Below, in pieces: positions 57,598 through 64,000 of a DNA stretch of 64,000 bases. The notes beneath the pieces were generated by a model that saw only the letters and a program-made list of their open reading frames with translations, had not been told where the DNA came from and did no database searches. The stretch comes from Quadrisphaera sp. INWT6 (GTDB lineage: Bacteria > Actinomycetota > Actinomycetes > Actinomycetales > Quadrisphaeraceae): NCBI RefSeq assembly GCF_015390235.1, contig NZ_VUOH01000002.1:930001-994000 (forward strand), in the 5' to 3' direction. A program made the position numbers and the translations under genes. Position 1 is the first letter of the stretch. Each line of letters opens with the position of its first letter.

Positions 57598-57950
57598 GGT
57601 GACCTTTCGGTGGTGCGATGCGCACAGGTGCAGCGCAGTACCAGTTGCATCGACAGCACCGCAATGAACTCAAGGGCGAAGGCGCACGCATGTACGCCCG
57701 CACCGGCGGTGTCACAACGAGTCAGCTGCTACCACCAGCCGCGGTGGGCCAGACGCTGTTGGCACACACGACGTCGCTCGAGCCGCGTCTGCCGCGCTCG
57801 AGCCGGGAGGCTGCCTGCTCCAGGCACTGGAGAGGTTGCTCGCCGATAGGAACCGGTGGCCGTCGAACACACCGTCGGCGGGTGATAGGCCACGAACAGC
57901 GCTCGGCGTGTCGTGCTGCGTGGCGCCAGATGGGTTGCCGATGGAGCACC
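57598..57950. other. Intergenic region with divergent promoters
   Basis: 353 bases between the divergent chemoreceptor and a small membrane protein gene. Open frames here run through from neighbouring genes' frames and lack ribosome binding sites. I see no repeat, RNA or operator that I would name. Confidence 0.3.
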
Positions 57951-58226
57951 ATGGCCACGCGCGCTCTCCTGTTCACCTCCGACATCCGCTGCCTGGCCAC
58001 AGGCTTGGTGGCCTTGGCCTCCGGCGCGCTGGCGTTCCTGCTGCTGGCTGCACTCGCCCTGGTGGCACCCGCCGTGAGCGGGACCTGGCTGATGCTGCCG
58101 TGCTTGGTGATGGTGGTGGGCCTGGCTGCGGCGGGTGCATGGCTGGTCTTCGGAGAGGGTGCACGGCGCTTCGACCCGGTACCGGTCACCGCCGAGCAGT
58201 GGCCCTGGAGCCCTACCGAGCGCTGA
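57951..58226 (+). CDS. Small two-helix membrane protein
   Basis: 91 residues from the ATG at 57951 with GGAG at 57943-57946. Two hydrophobic helices (about 14-38 and 44-67) and a soluble C-terminal tail (FGEGARRFDPVPVTAEQWPWSPTER). No family recognised. Coding is supported by codon bias and the ribosome binding site. It precedes the c-di-GMP operon on the same strand. Confidence 0.55.
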   Translation: MATRALLFTSDIRCLATGLVALASGALAFLLLAALALVAPAVSGTWLMLPCLVMVVGLAAAGAWLVFGEGARRFDPVPVTAEQWPWSPTER

Positions 58227-58314
58227 GCGAAGCTCCGCGCCAGCAAGCCTTGCAGGTACGACTCCTACATGGCCGTCTTGTGCCGGTGATGTCGACCTGA
58301 GGAGGCCTCTGGCG

Positions 58315-58437
58315 ATGAGCGGCACCGACAGCACCTCACACATCGGGCTGGCAGAGGAGCCGGGTAAACCAGGTGCCGCCAGGTGGCGCGTCGGTGAGCC
58401 ATGGGGCCATCACGCCAGCGGCGCTCAACCCTCTTGA
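58315..58437 (+). CDS. Possible 40-residue peptide upstream of the c-di-GMP operon
   Basis: ATG at 58315 preceded by GAGGAGG (58299-58305) at a good distance, the best ribosome binding site in this stretch. The peptide (MSGTDSTSHIGLAEEPGKPG and on) is hydrophilic with no known motif. It ends 20 bases before the diguanylate cyclase start. It may be a leader peptide or a small protein; evidence is only the ribosome binding site and reading frame. Confidence 0.35.
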   Translation: MSGTDSTSHIGLAEEPGKPGAARWRVGEPWGHHASGAQPS

Positions 58438-58457
58438 GAAGATGCCGATGGCAACGT

Positions 58458-59704
58458 ATGCACCTTGATGAGCCGTCTCACCCACCGCTTGGTGCTGACC
58501 CGACCCAAGGCCGACTGCTGCGGCCCGTCTCCCGAGCCCGGGATTTGTGGAACGCCTTGATCCTGCGCGTGGGACTAGCCGCAGCGGCTGGCCTCGGGCT
58601 GCTGCTGAGCACGGGGCTGATCGTGGTTGTCACCGCGCCCCTGCAGGCTCCCGGCCACCATGGTTGGCACGCGGTGGGCGCTGTCACGACAGCCATGACG
58701 GCCGTCATCGTCGTGGCCGCCCTCGTCCCCTGGCGACGTCTTCCGGCGATCGCCCCCTTGGCTTTTCCCGCCGCCACGCTCCTCGGCGTGTGCAGCCTCA
58801 GCGTCTACGGAGACGGCCTGGGTGCCGCCTACGTGGGCGTCTACGTCCTGGCCTTCGTCTACGTCGGGCTCTACACCCCCCCGCGCACGTGCTGGTGGCT
58901 CCTGCCGCCTGCGCTGCTCCTTTACGGCCCCACTGCCGGGGGTGGAACAGAGACATCGCCGTGCGCCTGGTCGTGGTCGCCCTGGTGTGGGTGCTGGTCG
59001 CTGAGGTGCTCGCGGTGCTGACCGCACGCCAGCGCTCAGCCCTGTGCTCCCTGAACGCCGCGGCCCGCACCGACGCCCTGACGCAGCTGGACAACCGACG
59101 TGCGCTGCACGACCACCTCACGTCCGTCGCCGCGGGCACGGTCGTCGTGGTCTGCGATCTGGACCACTTCAAAGTCGTCAACGACACCCGAGGTCACCTC
59201 TACGGCGATCAGGTCCTGGCCGACTTCGCCGCGGTGCTGAGCGAGGCACTGCGCCCCGACGACCACGCTGCCCGCTACGGCGGCGAGGAGTTCGTGCTCC
59301 TGCTGCACGCTGACGAGCGCGCGGTGCCGGCGGTGCTGGCGCGGCTGCGCCAGCGCTGGGGGCTGGCCTACCCAGCCATCACGTTCTCCAGTGGGTGGGC
59401 CATCCACACCGAGTCTCGCCAGGCCCACACCACGGTCGGCGCCGCGGACCGAGCCCTGTACGAGGCGAAGACCTCCGGGCGCAACCGCGACATCCGGGAA
59501 GCCGACACCGCACGCGTCAGCCACCCACCTCACTCAGCCGCACAGGCGTCGGCTCCGCCGGGGGGGCCCTTGCACCCGAACCGCGCAGACCGGACGACCC
59601 CGTCTGTCATGACCACCGGCCGCACGCCAACGCCTACCGCCGGTGCCATCACCGCTGCAGGGCATCACCGCCCTACCCCCGTGTTGGAGGACATCAGCTC
59701 ATGA
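58458..59704 (+). pseudogene. Membrane-bound diguanylate cyclase (GGDEF), frameshifted as read
   Basis: From the ATG at 58458 a frame encodes five or six membrane helices, forming an unclassified sensor domain. The frame then breaks near 58938-58945. One extra G there joins PTAGG to NRDIAVRLVVVALVWVLVAEVL, a last helix, a short coiled coil and a GGDEF domain, giving 415 residues. Catalytic motifs are complete: ARTDALTQLDNRRAL, CDLDHFKVVNDTRGH and GGEEF, with an I-site RPDD five residues before. The C-terminal 65 residues are disordered. The stop overlaps the start of the RsbQ-like gene (ATGA). A c-di-GMP synthase in the membrane is predicted. Confidence 0.85.
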
Positions 59705-60681
59705 CCGCTCTCGACTTCCCCAGCCCGATGGACGCTGCGGGTGAGCTGATGCACCCGGCCCCACCCGTGATCCCGCACGACTCTTTGGGCGCTGGTGGTC
59801 CCGCGGCTCCTGCGCAGGTCCTGGCTCGTCACCACGTCACCGAGCACGGCGACCCCAACGGCCCGGTGCTCCTGCTCGCGCACGGCTTCGGCGCCGGGCA
59901 AGGCGCCTGGGGACGCCTGCTGCCCCACTTCCCCCGCCACCGCATCATCACCTTCGACCACGCCGGCTCGGGGGCCACAGACATCGCTGACTTCGACCAT
60001 GACCGTCACGGCTCCCTGACCGGGTACGCCGAAGACGTCCTTGCCATCTGCGCAGCCCTCGACCTGCATCAGGTCACCTACGTCGGGCACTCGGTGAGCT
60101 CCATGATCGGTGTCCTGGCGGCCGCTGCAGAACCCGACCGCTTCGCCTCCCTGGTGCTGGTCGCCCCCTCGGCGCGCTACATCGATGACCCGGGGTCCGG
60201 CTACATCGGCGGGTTCTCCTACGAGGACATCACCGAACTGCTGACCTCCCTGGACAGCAACTACTACGCGTGGTCCTCAGCGATGGCACCGGTGGTCATG
60301 GGCACCCCGGATACCCCCGAGCTGGGCGCTGAGCTCACCAAGAGTTTTCTAGGCACTCACCCCGATGCAGCACGCACCTTCGCCCGCGCCATCTTCCTGT
60401 CCGACACCCGCGCCGTCCTGCCCCGCATCGCCGCGCCGGTGCTGGTGCTGCAGTGCCGTCATGACGCCCTGGCACCAGAGGCCGTCGGTCAGAGCGTCGC
60501 AACGGCACTACCCGCAGGTGAGCTGGTGCACCTGACGGCCACCGGGCACTGCCCGCACGTCAGCGCCCCCGCCGAGACCGCCGCCGCCATCCACCACCAC
60601 CTGCTCACCCGGCCTGAGCGGCCAGGCATCACCGAGCTGACGCCACCGACCACGCAGCTGCCTGCCCCTCGGCAGGCCTGA
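59701..60681 (+). CDS. rsbQ: RsbQ-like alpha/beta hydrolase
   Basis: 326 residues. Alpha/beta hydrolase with catalytic Ser131 (VGHSVSSM), Asp255 (CRHDALAP) and His283 (TGHCPHVSAP). The Ser-Asp-His spacing (124 and 28 residues) is almost that of B. subtilis RsbQ. Other RsbQ-type segments: HGFGAGQGAW, FDHAGSGATD, GYAEDVLAICAALDL and YIGGFSYEDITELL, NYYAWSSAMAPVVMG. RsbQ binds or hydrolyses an unknown small molecule and activates the PAS-domain phosphatase RsbP in energy stress. Here an N-terminal extension of about 35 residues and a C-terminal tail are additional. The next gene, two bases on, encodes a PAS protein of RsbP type. Confidence 0.88.
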   Translation: MTALDFPSPMDAAGELMHPAPPVIPHDSLGAGGPAAPAQVLARHHVTEHGDPNGPVLLLAHGFGAGQGAWGRLLPHFPRHRIITFDHAGSGATDIADFDHDRHGSLTGYAEDVLAICAALDLHQVTYVGHSVSSMIGVLAAAAEPDRFASLVLVAPSARYIDDPGSGYIGGFSYEDITELLTSLDSNYYAWSSAMAPVVMGTPDTPELGAELTKSFLGTHPDAARTFARAIFLSDTRAVLPRIAAPVLVLQCRHDALAPEAVGQSVATALPAGELVHLTATGHCPHVSAPAETAAAIHHHLLTRPERPGITELTPPTTQLPAPRQA

Positions 60682-60683
60682 GC

Positions 60684-62633
60684 GTGGTCCACCCACCAGC
60701 CAGTACAGCCTCCAGCACCGTTGCTCCACCCCCGGCGGGGCAGTCCGCCCGCCCAGACGCTGCTGCTGGTCTCACGCAGACAACCGGAACCGGGCCATCC
60801 ACCGCCGTGGAGTGGTGGCAGAACTCACCGTGCCCACAGCTGGTCCTGGACGCCGACGCCGCGACCGTCGAGAGAGCCAACGACACCTTCTGGGCCTGGA
60901 GCGGGCTGCGCGAGGAGGACATCCTCGGCACGTCCTTCGCGCGCCTGCTGCCCGTGGGTGACCGCATCCTGTGGAGCACCCACTGCTTACCCAAGCTCGA
61001 GAGCAGCGGGCGGGTCAGCGAGGTTTCTCTGCAGGTCATCGGGGCTGGCGGTGTGCGCCGAGCGGCCTTCCTGACCGCATCGCGCCTCCCCGCAGCAGCG
61101 CCCCCTCCAGTCCCTGGCCTCGTTGAGACTGTCGACGGTGATGAAGCGCACCCCGAGGCCGGCCAGGTCCTGGTGGCACTGTTCGGTGCCGCTGAGCGAC
61201 GCCGCTATGAAGAGGACCTGCTGGAGACCACGAGGCGCGCTGAGGCCTCTGAAGCGCGGCGCGCCCAGGCTGAGGCGGGTCTGCAGCACCTGGCCCACCA
61301 CGACCCGGTCACCGGGCTGCTCAACCGCCGCGGCCTCCAGGTAGCGCTGCTGGGCCTGCTGACCGGTAACGCCACAGCCGGGGCGACCGGCCACCACCCC
61401 GACACCGACGAGGTTGTCACCTCGCTGGGGTGCCCGGTGGTGTTCTTCATCGATCTGGACGGCTTCAAGGCCGTCAACGATGCCATTGGCCACGCCGGCG
61501 GGGACACGCTGCTGAACACCGTCGCCGAGCGCCTGCGCACCAGCGTCCGCGCGCAGGCGCTCCTTGCGCGCTTCGCTGGGGATGAGTTCGTCATCGCCGA
61601 CCACCTCGCCACCCGCGACGACATCGACGCGCTTTGTCAGCGGCTGCTCGCCGCGCTGGCTGAGCCGGTGGTGATCGCTGGGGTAGAGGTGGTCGTTTCG
61701 GCGAGCATCGGTGTCGCACGCTGCGCCGATGACCCCACCGGCCGGCTCGGTGAGACAGCCACCCGCGCTGAATCGCTCCTCCACCGCGCTGATGCGGCGA
61801 TGTACCAGGTCAAGCACGGGAGCCGGGCCGGTGGTGCTGGTGGCTGGGCGGTCCACGACCCCGGTGCCCCTGACCCTGCTGCCGACCGGCTGAGGCTGCT
61901 GGAGCAGCTGCGCCACGCCGTCACCAACGGCCAGCTGCGCCTGCACTACCAGCCCCGGATCGACTTGTCCGACGGGTCAACCAGCGGCGTAGAGGCCCTG
62001 GTGCGCTGGGCCCACCCCGAGCGGGGCCTGCTCTCCCCGGCCCACTTCATCGAGGCCGCTGAGAGCTCCGGTCTGATCCGTGAGCTGGGGGCATGGGTCA
62101 TCGACGCCGCGGTGGCTCAGACCGCGGCGTGGAACGCAGCAGGCCGCCGTCTACAAGTGGGAGTCAACGTCTCCGCTCGCCAGCTCAGCGACCCCGCCCT
62201 CGTGGGGGTGGTCACCGCAGCGCTGGCGCGTCACGGTGTCCCCGCCAGCCAGCTGGTCATCGAGATCACCGAAACGGCGCTCATGGTTGACCCCGAAGCA
62301 GCTGCGGCGAACCTGCAGCAGCTAACCGACCTGGGCACGTTGGTCGCGGTGGACGACTTCGGCACCGGGTACGCCAGCTTGACCTATCTGCGGCGCTTCC
62401 CGGTGCACGAGTTGAAGATCGACCAGTCCTTCGTCGCGGGCGTCGTCGTGAGCCCAAGGGACCGGGCGATCGTGGCCGGGTGCATCCAGCTGGCCCACGC
62501 CCTGGGCTTGGTGTCGGTCGCCGAAGGGGTAGAGACCAGTGCTCAGCGGGACGTACTGATCGATCTGGGGTGCCAGGTGGTTCAGGGCTACTTCTACGGG
62601 CGACCGCAGTCCCCGGACTCACTGCAGCCCTGA
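60684..62633 (+). CDS. PAS-GGDEF-EAL protein with an RsbP-like PAS domain
   Basis: 649 residues. Residues 40-190 form a PAS domain followed by a coiled-coil linker (RRRYEEDLLETTRRAEASEARRAQAEA). PAS sequence features (EWWQNSPCPQLVLDAD, ANDTFWAWSGLREEDILG, THCLPKLESSGRVSEVSLQV) follow those of RsbP, from memory. GGDEF domain: DPVTGLLNRRG, IDLDGFKAVNDAIGH and signature AGDEF; no I-site is seen. EAL domain complete: VEALVRW, NVSARQL, IEITET, DDFGTGY, LKIDQSF, AEGVET and QGYFYGRP. RsbP's phosphatase domain is thus replaced by c-di-GMP enzymes. Translated right after the RsbQ-like gene. Confidence 0.88.
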   Translation: MVHPPASTASSTVAPPPAGQSARPDAAAGLTQTTGTGPSTAVEWWQNSPCPQLVLDADAATVERANDTFWAWSGLREEDILGTSFARLLPVGDRILWSTHCLPKLESSGRVSEVSLQVIGAGGVRRAAFLTASRLPAAAPPPVPGLVETVDGDEAHPEAGQVLVALFGAAERRRYEEDLLETTRRAEASEARRAQAEAGLQHLAHHDPVTGLLNRRGLQVALLGLLTGNATAGATGHHPDTDEVVTSLGCPVVFFIDLDGFKAVNDAIGHAGGDTLLNTVAERLRTSVRAQALLARFAGDEFVIADHLATRDDIDALCQRLLAALAEPVVIAGVEVVVSASIGVARCADDPTGRLGETATRAESLLHRADAAMYQVKHGSRAGGAGGWAVHDPGAPDPAADRLRLLEQLRHAVTNGQLRLHYQPRIDLSDGSTSGVEALVRWAHPERGLLSPAHFIEAAESSGLIRELGAWVIDAAVAQTAAWNAAGRRLQVGVNVSARQLSDPALVGVVTAALARHGVPASQLVIEITETALMVDPEAAAANLQQLTDLGTLVAVDDFGTGYASLTYLRRFPVHELKIDQSFVAGVVVSPRDRAIVAGCIQLAHALGLVSVAEGVETSAQRDVLIDLGCQVVQGYFYGRPQSPDSLQP

Positions 62634-62672
62634 TGAGCCGGTACTAGAGGCCTGATGAGCCCGCACTTGAGG
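62629..62672. repeat. 22-bp tandem repeat over the stop of the PAS-GGDEF-EAL gene
   Basis: Two 22-base units (62629-62650 and 62651-62672) share CCTGATGAGCC and differ at three positions. The first unit includes the stop codon. It is likely a small duplication; no function is evident. Confidence 0.6.
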
Positions 62673-62854
62673 CGCAGACACTCGCCCTAGATCGCGATCC
62701 CCGAGTGACATGGCCGACCTCGCCGCGACTGTCGCTGCCAACGCCCCTCCTGGCACGCGATGAGCGGTCATCGTGACGGGCATACCGGAAGCCGGTCCCC
62801 TTGCGCAACGCCATATCCGTCCAGCTGCGGAGGCGCGCGGCGCCCTACCCACGA

Positions 62855-62917
62855 CGGCGCCGCCTTGAAGGCGGCGCCGGGACATCGCCGCGCCGGTGTT
62901 GTGCGGTGATGTCCCGG
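62855..62917. terminator. Two overlapping strong hairpins in the 62,634-63,192 gap
   Basis: Hairpin A: arms 62855-62864 and 62870-62879 (CGGCGCCGCC, loop TTGAA). Hairpin B: arms 62877-62891 and 62903-62917, 15 pairs with one G-T. The 3' arm of A and the 5' arm of B share bases 62877-62879, so they compete at their junction. They separate the c-di-GMP operon from the convergent LOV-GGDEF gene. A terminator is the simplest role. The rest of the 559-base gap has no supportable gene. Confidence 0.6.
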
Positions 62918-63192
62918 CGCGGGTCGGCGGTGCACTAGGCCGCCGGTGCGGCGCGAGTGACCACGTCGCAGGGCAGCGGGCGCACGGTCACTGCACTGGA
63001 GGCGTTCCCGGTCATGCTGTCATCCACGTCAAAGCCGAGGAACGTTCGCCGCAGTTGCGCCGGCGTCGACCTCTTGCACAGATCACGCGGTCTTCGCCCA
63101 GTCCATACGTCTTCCTCGACGCCGAGCCCCGCGTCCACTCGACAGTCCGGGCCATGGGTCCCCCGTCGGGTGGACTTTCCGCTTGCCTGGGC

Positions 63193-64000
63193 TCAGGTGG
63201 TCACCACCTGCGTCGCCTCGGCGCCGCGCTTGTTGGCGAACATGCGCTGGTCAGCTCCATGCATCAGCGCGATGACGCTGTCCCCGTCCACCGGGTGCAC
63301 CGCGATACCAGCACTGACCTGTACCGATACGCATGAGCCGCCGGCAGCTGCACTCAACTGCACGGGTCGAGACATCTCGACTCGCAGCCCCTCGACGATC
63401 GACCTGGCCTGTGAGGCGGCATCTGCTGCTGCCAAGCCGGTCAACGCCACGATGAACTCATCCCCACCCAACCGGCACACCAGGTCACTCCGCCGCAGTC
63501 GCCGCCGCAGACGCTCGGCGACCGCCACCAACAACTCATCACCGGCAGCATGACCGTGGGTGTCGTTGACCGCCTTGAACCCGTCCAGGTCGCACACCAC
63601 CACCGCCAAAGCCTCCCCAGCTGCGCGGGCACTCCACAGCGCAGTCTCGGCGTGCTCCTCGAAGCGACGCCGGTTGGCCAGCCCCGTCAACGAGTCGGTG
63701 TAGGCCAGCTGCTCGATGCGGGCCAGGTACACCGCTGAGCGGTCCCGCTCGATGAGCAGCTCCCGCTCGGCACGGACTCGGTCGCTGACGTCGGTCTGGA
63801 TGCCGATGTACTGCACCAGCACCCCACTCTCGTCGTGCACGGGGGCCAAGTGGATCTCGTTCCACCACGGCGTGCGCCCCGGACCGCGGTGGTTGAGCAG
63901 CACCCCGGTCCACTCCCGCCCGGTCTTGATCGCACTTCGGATCGCGTCCACGGTGCGAGCGTCCGTGTCTGGGCCCTGCAGGAAGCGGCAGTTGCGACCC
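63193..64000 (-). CDS. LOV-GGDEF blue-light-regulated diguanylate cyclase (partial, 5' end outside window)
   Basis: At least 268 residues are visible. The upstream-most part reads GRNCRFLQGPDTD, the flavin-binding signature of LOV domains with its photoactive cysteine. It is followed by LLNHRGPGRTPWWNEIHLAPVHDESG and YIGIQTDVSDRV, the rest of the LOV core. A helical linker leads to a GGDEF domain with DSLTGLANRR, CDLDGFKAVNDTHGH and GGDEF, with I-site RRSD five residues before. All catalytic features are intact. Light-controlled c-di-GMP synthesis is predicted. The start and any domain before the LOV core lie beyond position 64000. Confidence 0.9.
   Translation of the reverse strand, partial: GRNCRFLQGPDTDARTVDAIRSAIKTGREWTGVLLNHRGPGRTPWWNEIHLAPVHDESGVLVQYIGIQTDVSDRVRAERELLIERDRSAVYLARIEQLAYTDSLTGLANRRRFEEHAETALWSARAAGEALAVVVCDLDGFKAVNDTHGHAAGDELLVAVAERLRRRLRRSDLVCRLGGDEFIVALTGLAAADAASQARSIVEGLRVEMSRPVQLSAAAGGSCVSVQVSAGIAVHPVDGDSVIALMHGADQRMFANKRGAEATQVVTT

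Noticed and set aside
62896..63336. Rightward frame opposite the LOV-GGDEF gene
   Set aside because: Overlaps strong hairpins and the complement of the LOV-GGDEF gene; no codon bias or domain.
49937..64000. Second copy of the tRNA-Lys 3' end as right attachment site
   Set aside because: I looked for the anticodon-to-acceptor segment to the right of the integrase and saw none within the window.

Overview
The window is chromosomal DNA of a high-GC actinobacterium. Third codon positions are almost always G or C, GTG starts and 4-base ATGA/GTGA gene overlaps are common, and mycothiol genes (mshA, mshD), SenX3/GlnR-type regulators and an RsiG-type anti-sigma factor are present. Synteny (mshA-gpm-phoU-senX3; glnR-mshD; DUF3349-membrane protein-pit) and the wealth of c-di-GMP and motility-type signalling genes suggest a motile member of the Kineosporiaceae/Kineococcus-Quadrisphaera group. 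That placement is an inference.

Left part (1-30,500) is dominated by phosphate and polyphosphate biology. It holds senX3 with the start of regX3, phoU, gpmA, mshA, glnR, mshD, ppk1, a MutT1-type Nudix/phosphatase, a PiT transporter, ppk2, pstSCAB, and a second PiT transporter with its DUF47 partner. Eleven-base-spaced GTTCACC-type direct repeats (PHO boxes) lie between senX3 and phoU and upstream of glnR, pit/ppk2 and pstS, so one Pho regulon can be drawn from sequence alone. Embedded between are two GGDEF-EAL genes convergent with an RsiG homologue, and housekeeping genes (dtd, an asparaginase, a YgfZ family protein, a nitrobindin-like protein).

Middle (30,500-49,850) is ordinary chromosome. 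It carries a PHP phosphoesterase, a PAS-GGDEF-EAL protein, galE, a HAD phosphatase, a polyol/sugar dehydrogenase operon with a LacI-type palindrome upstream, a HelY-like helicase, two RsbW-like ATPases, TrpB2, argG, a WYL regulator divergent from a DinB protein, and several oxidoreductases.

Right part (49,864-64,000) is accessory. A tRNA-Lys(TTT) gene is overlapped by the 3' end of a tyrosine integrase, followed by an HTH protein typical of mobile elements and several gene-poor stretches. Further on are a CPA1 antiporter, a soluble GAF-GAF chemoreceptor, a membrane diguanylate cyclase, an RsbQ-like alpha/beta hydrolase, a PAS-GGDEF-EAL protein whose PAS resembles that of RsbP, and, at the right edge, a LOV-GGDEF blue-light receptor. 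The diguanylate cyclase/RsbQ/PAS-GGDEF-EAL run looks like an RsbQ-RsbP stress sensor rewired to c-di-GMP and is the most interesting candidate system here.

Five genes (mshA, pstC, the integrase N-terminus, the GAF-chemoreceptor and the membrane diguanylate cyclase) are each repaired by adding one G to a G run. This points to homopolymer under-calling in the assembly rather than five real mutations, but it must be checked on reads.
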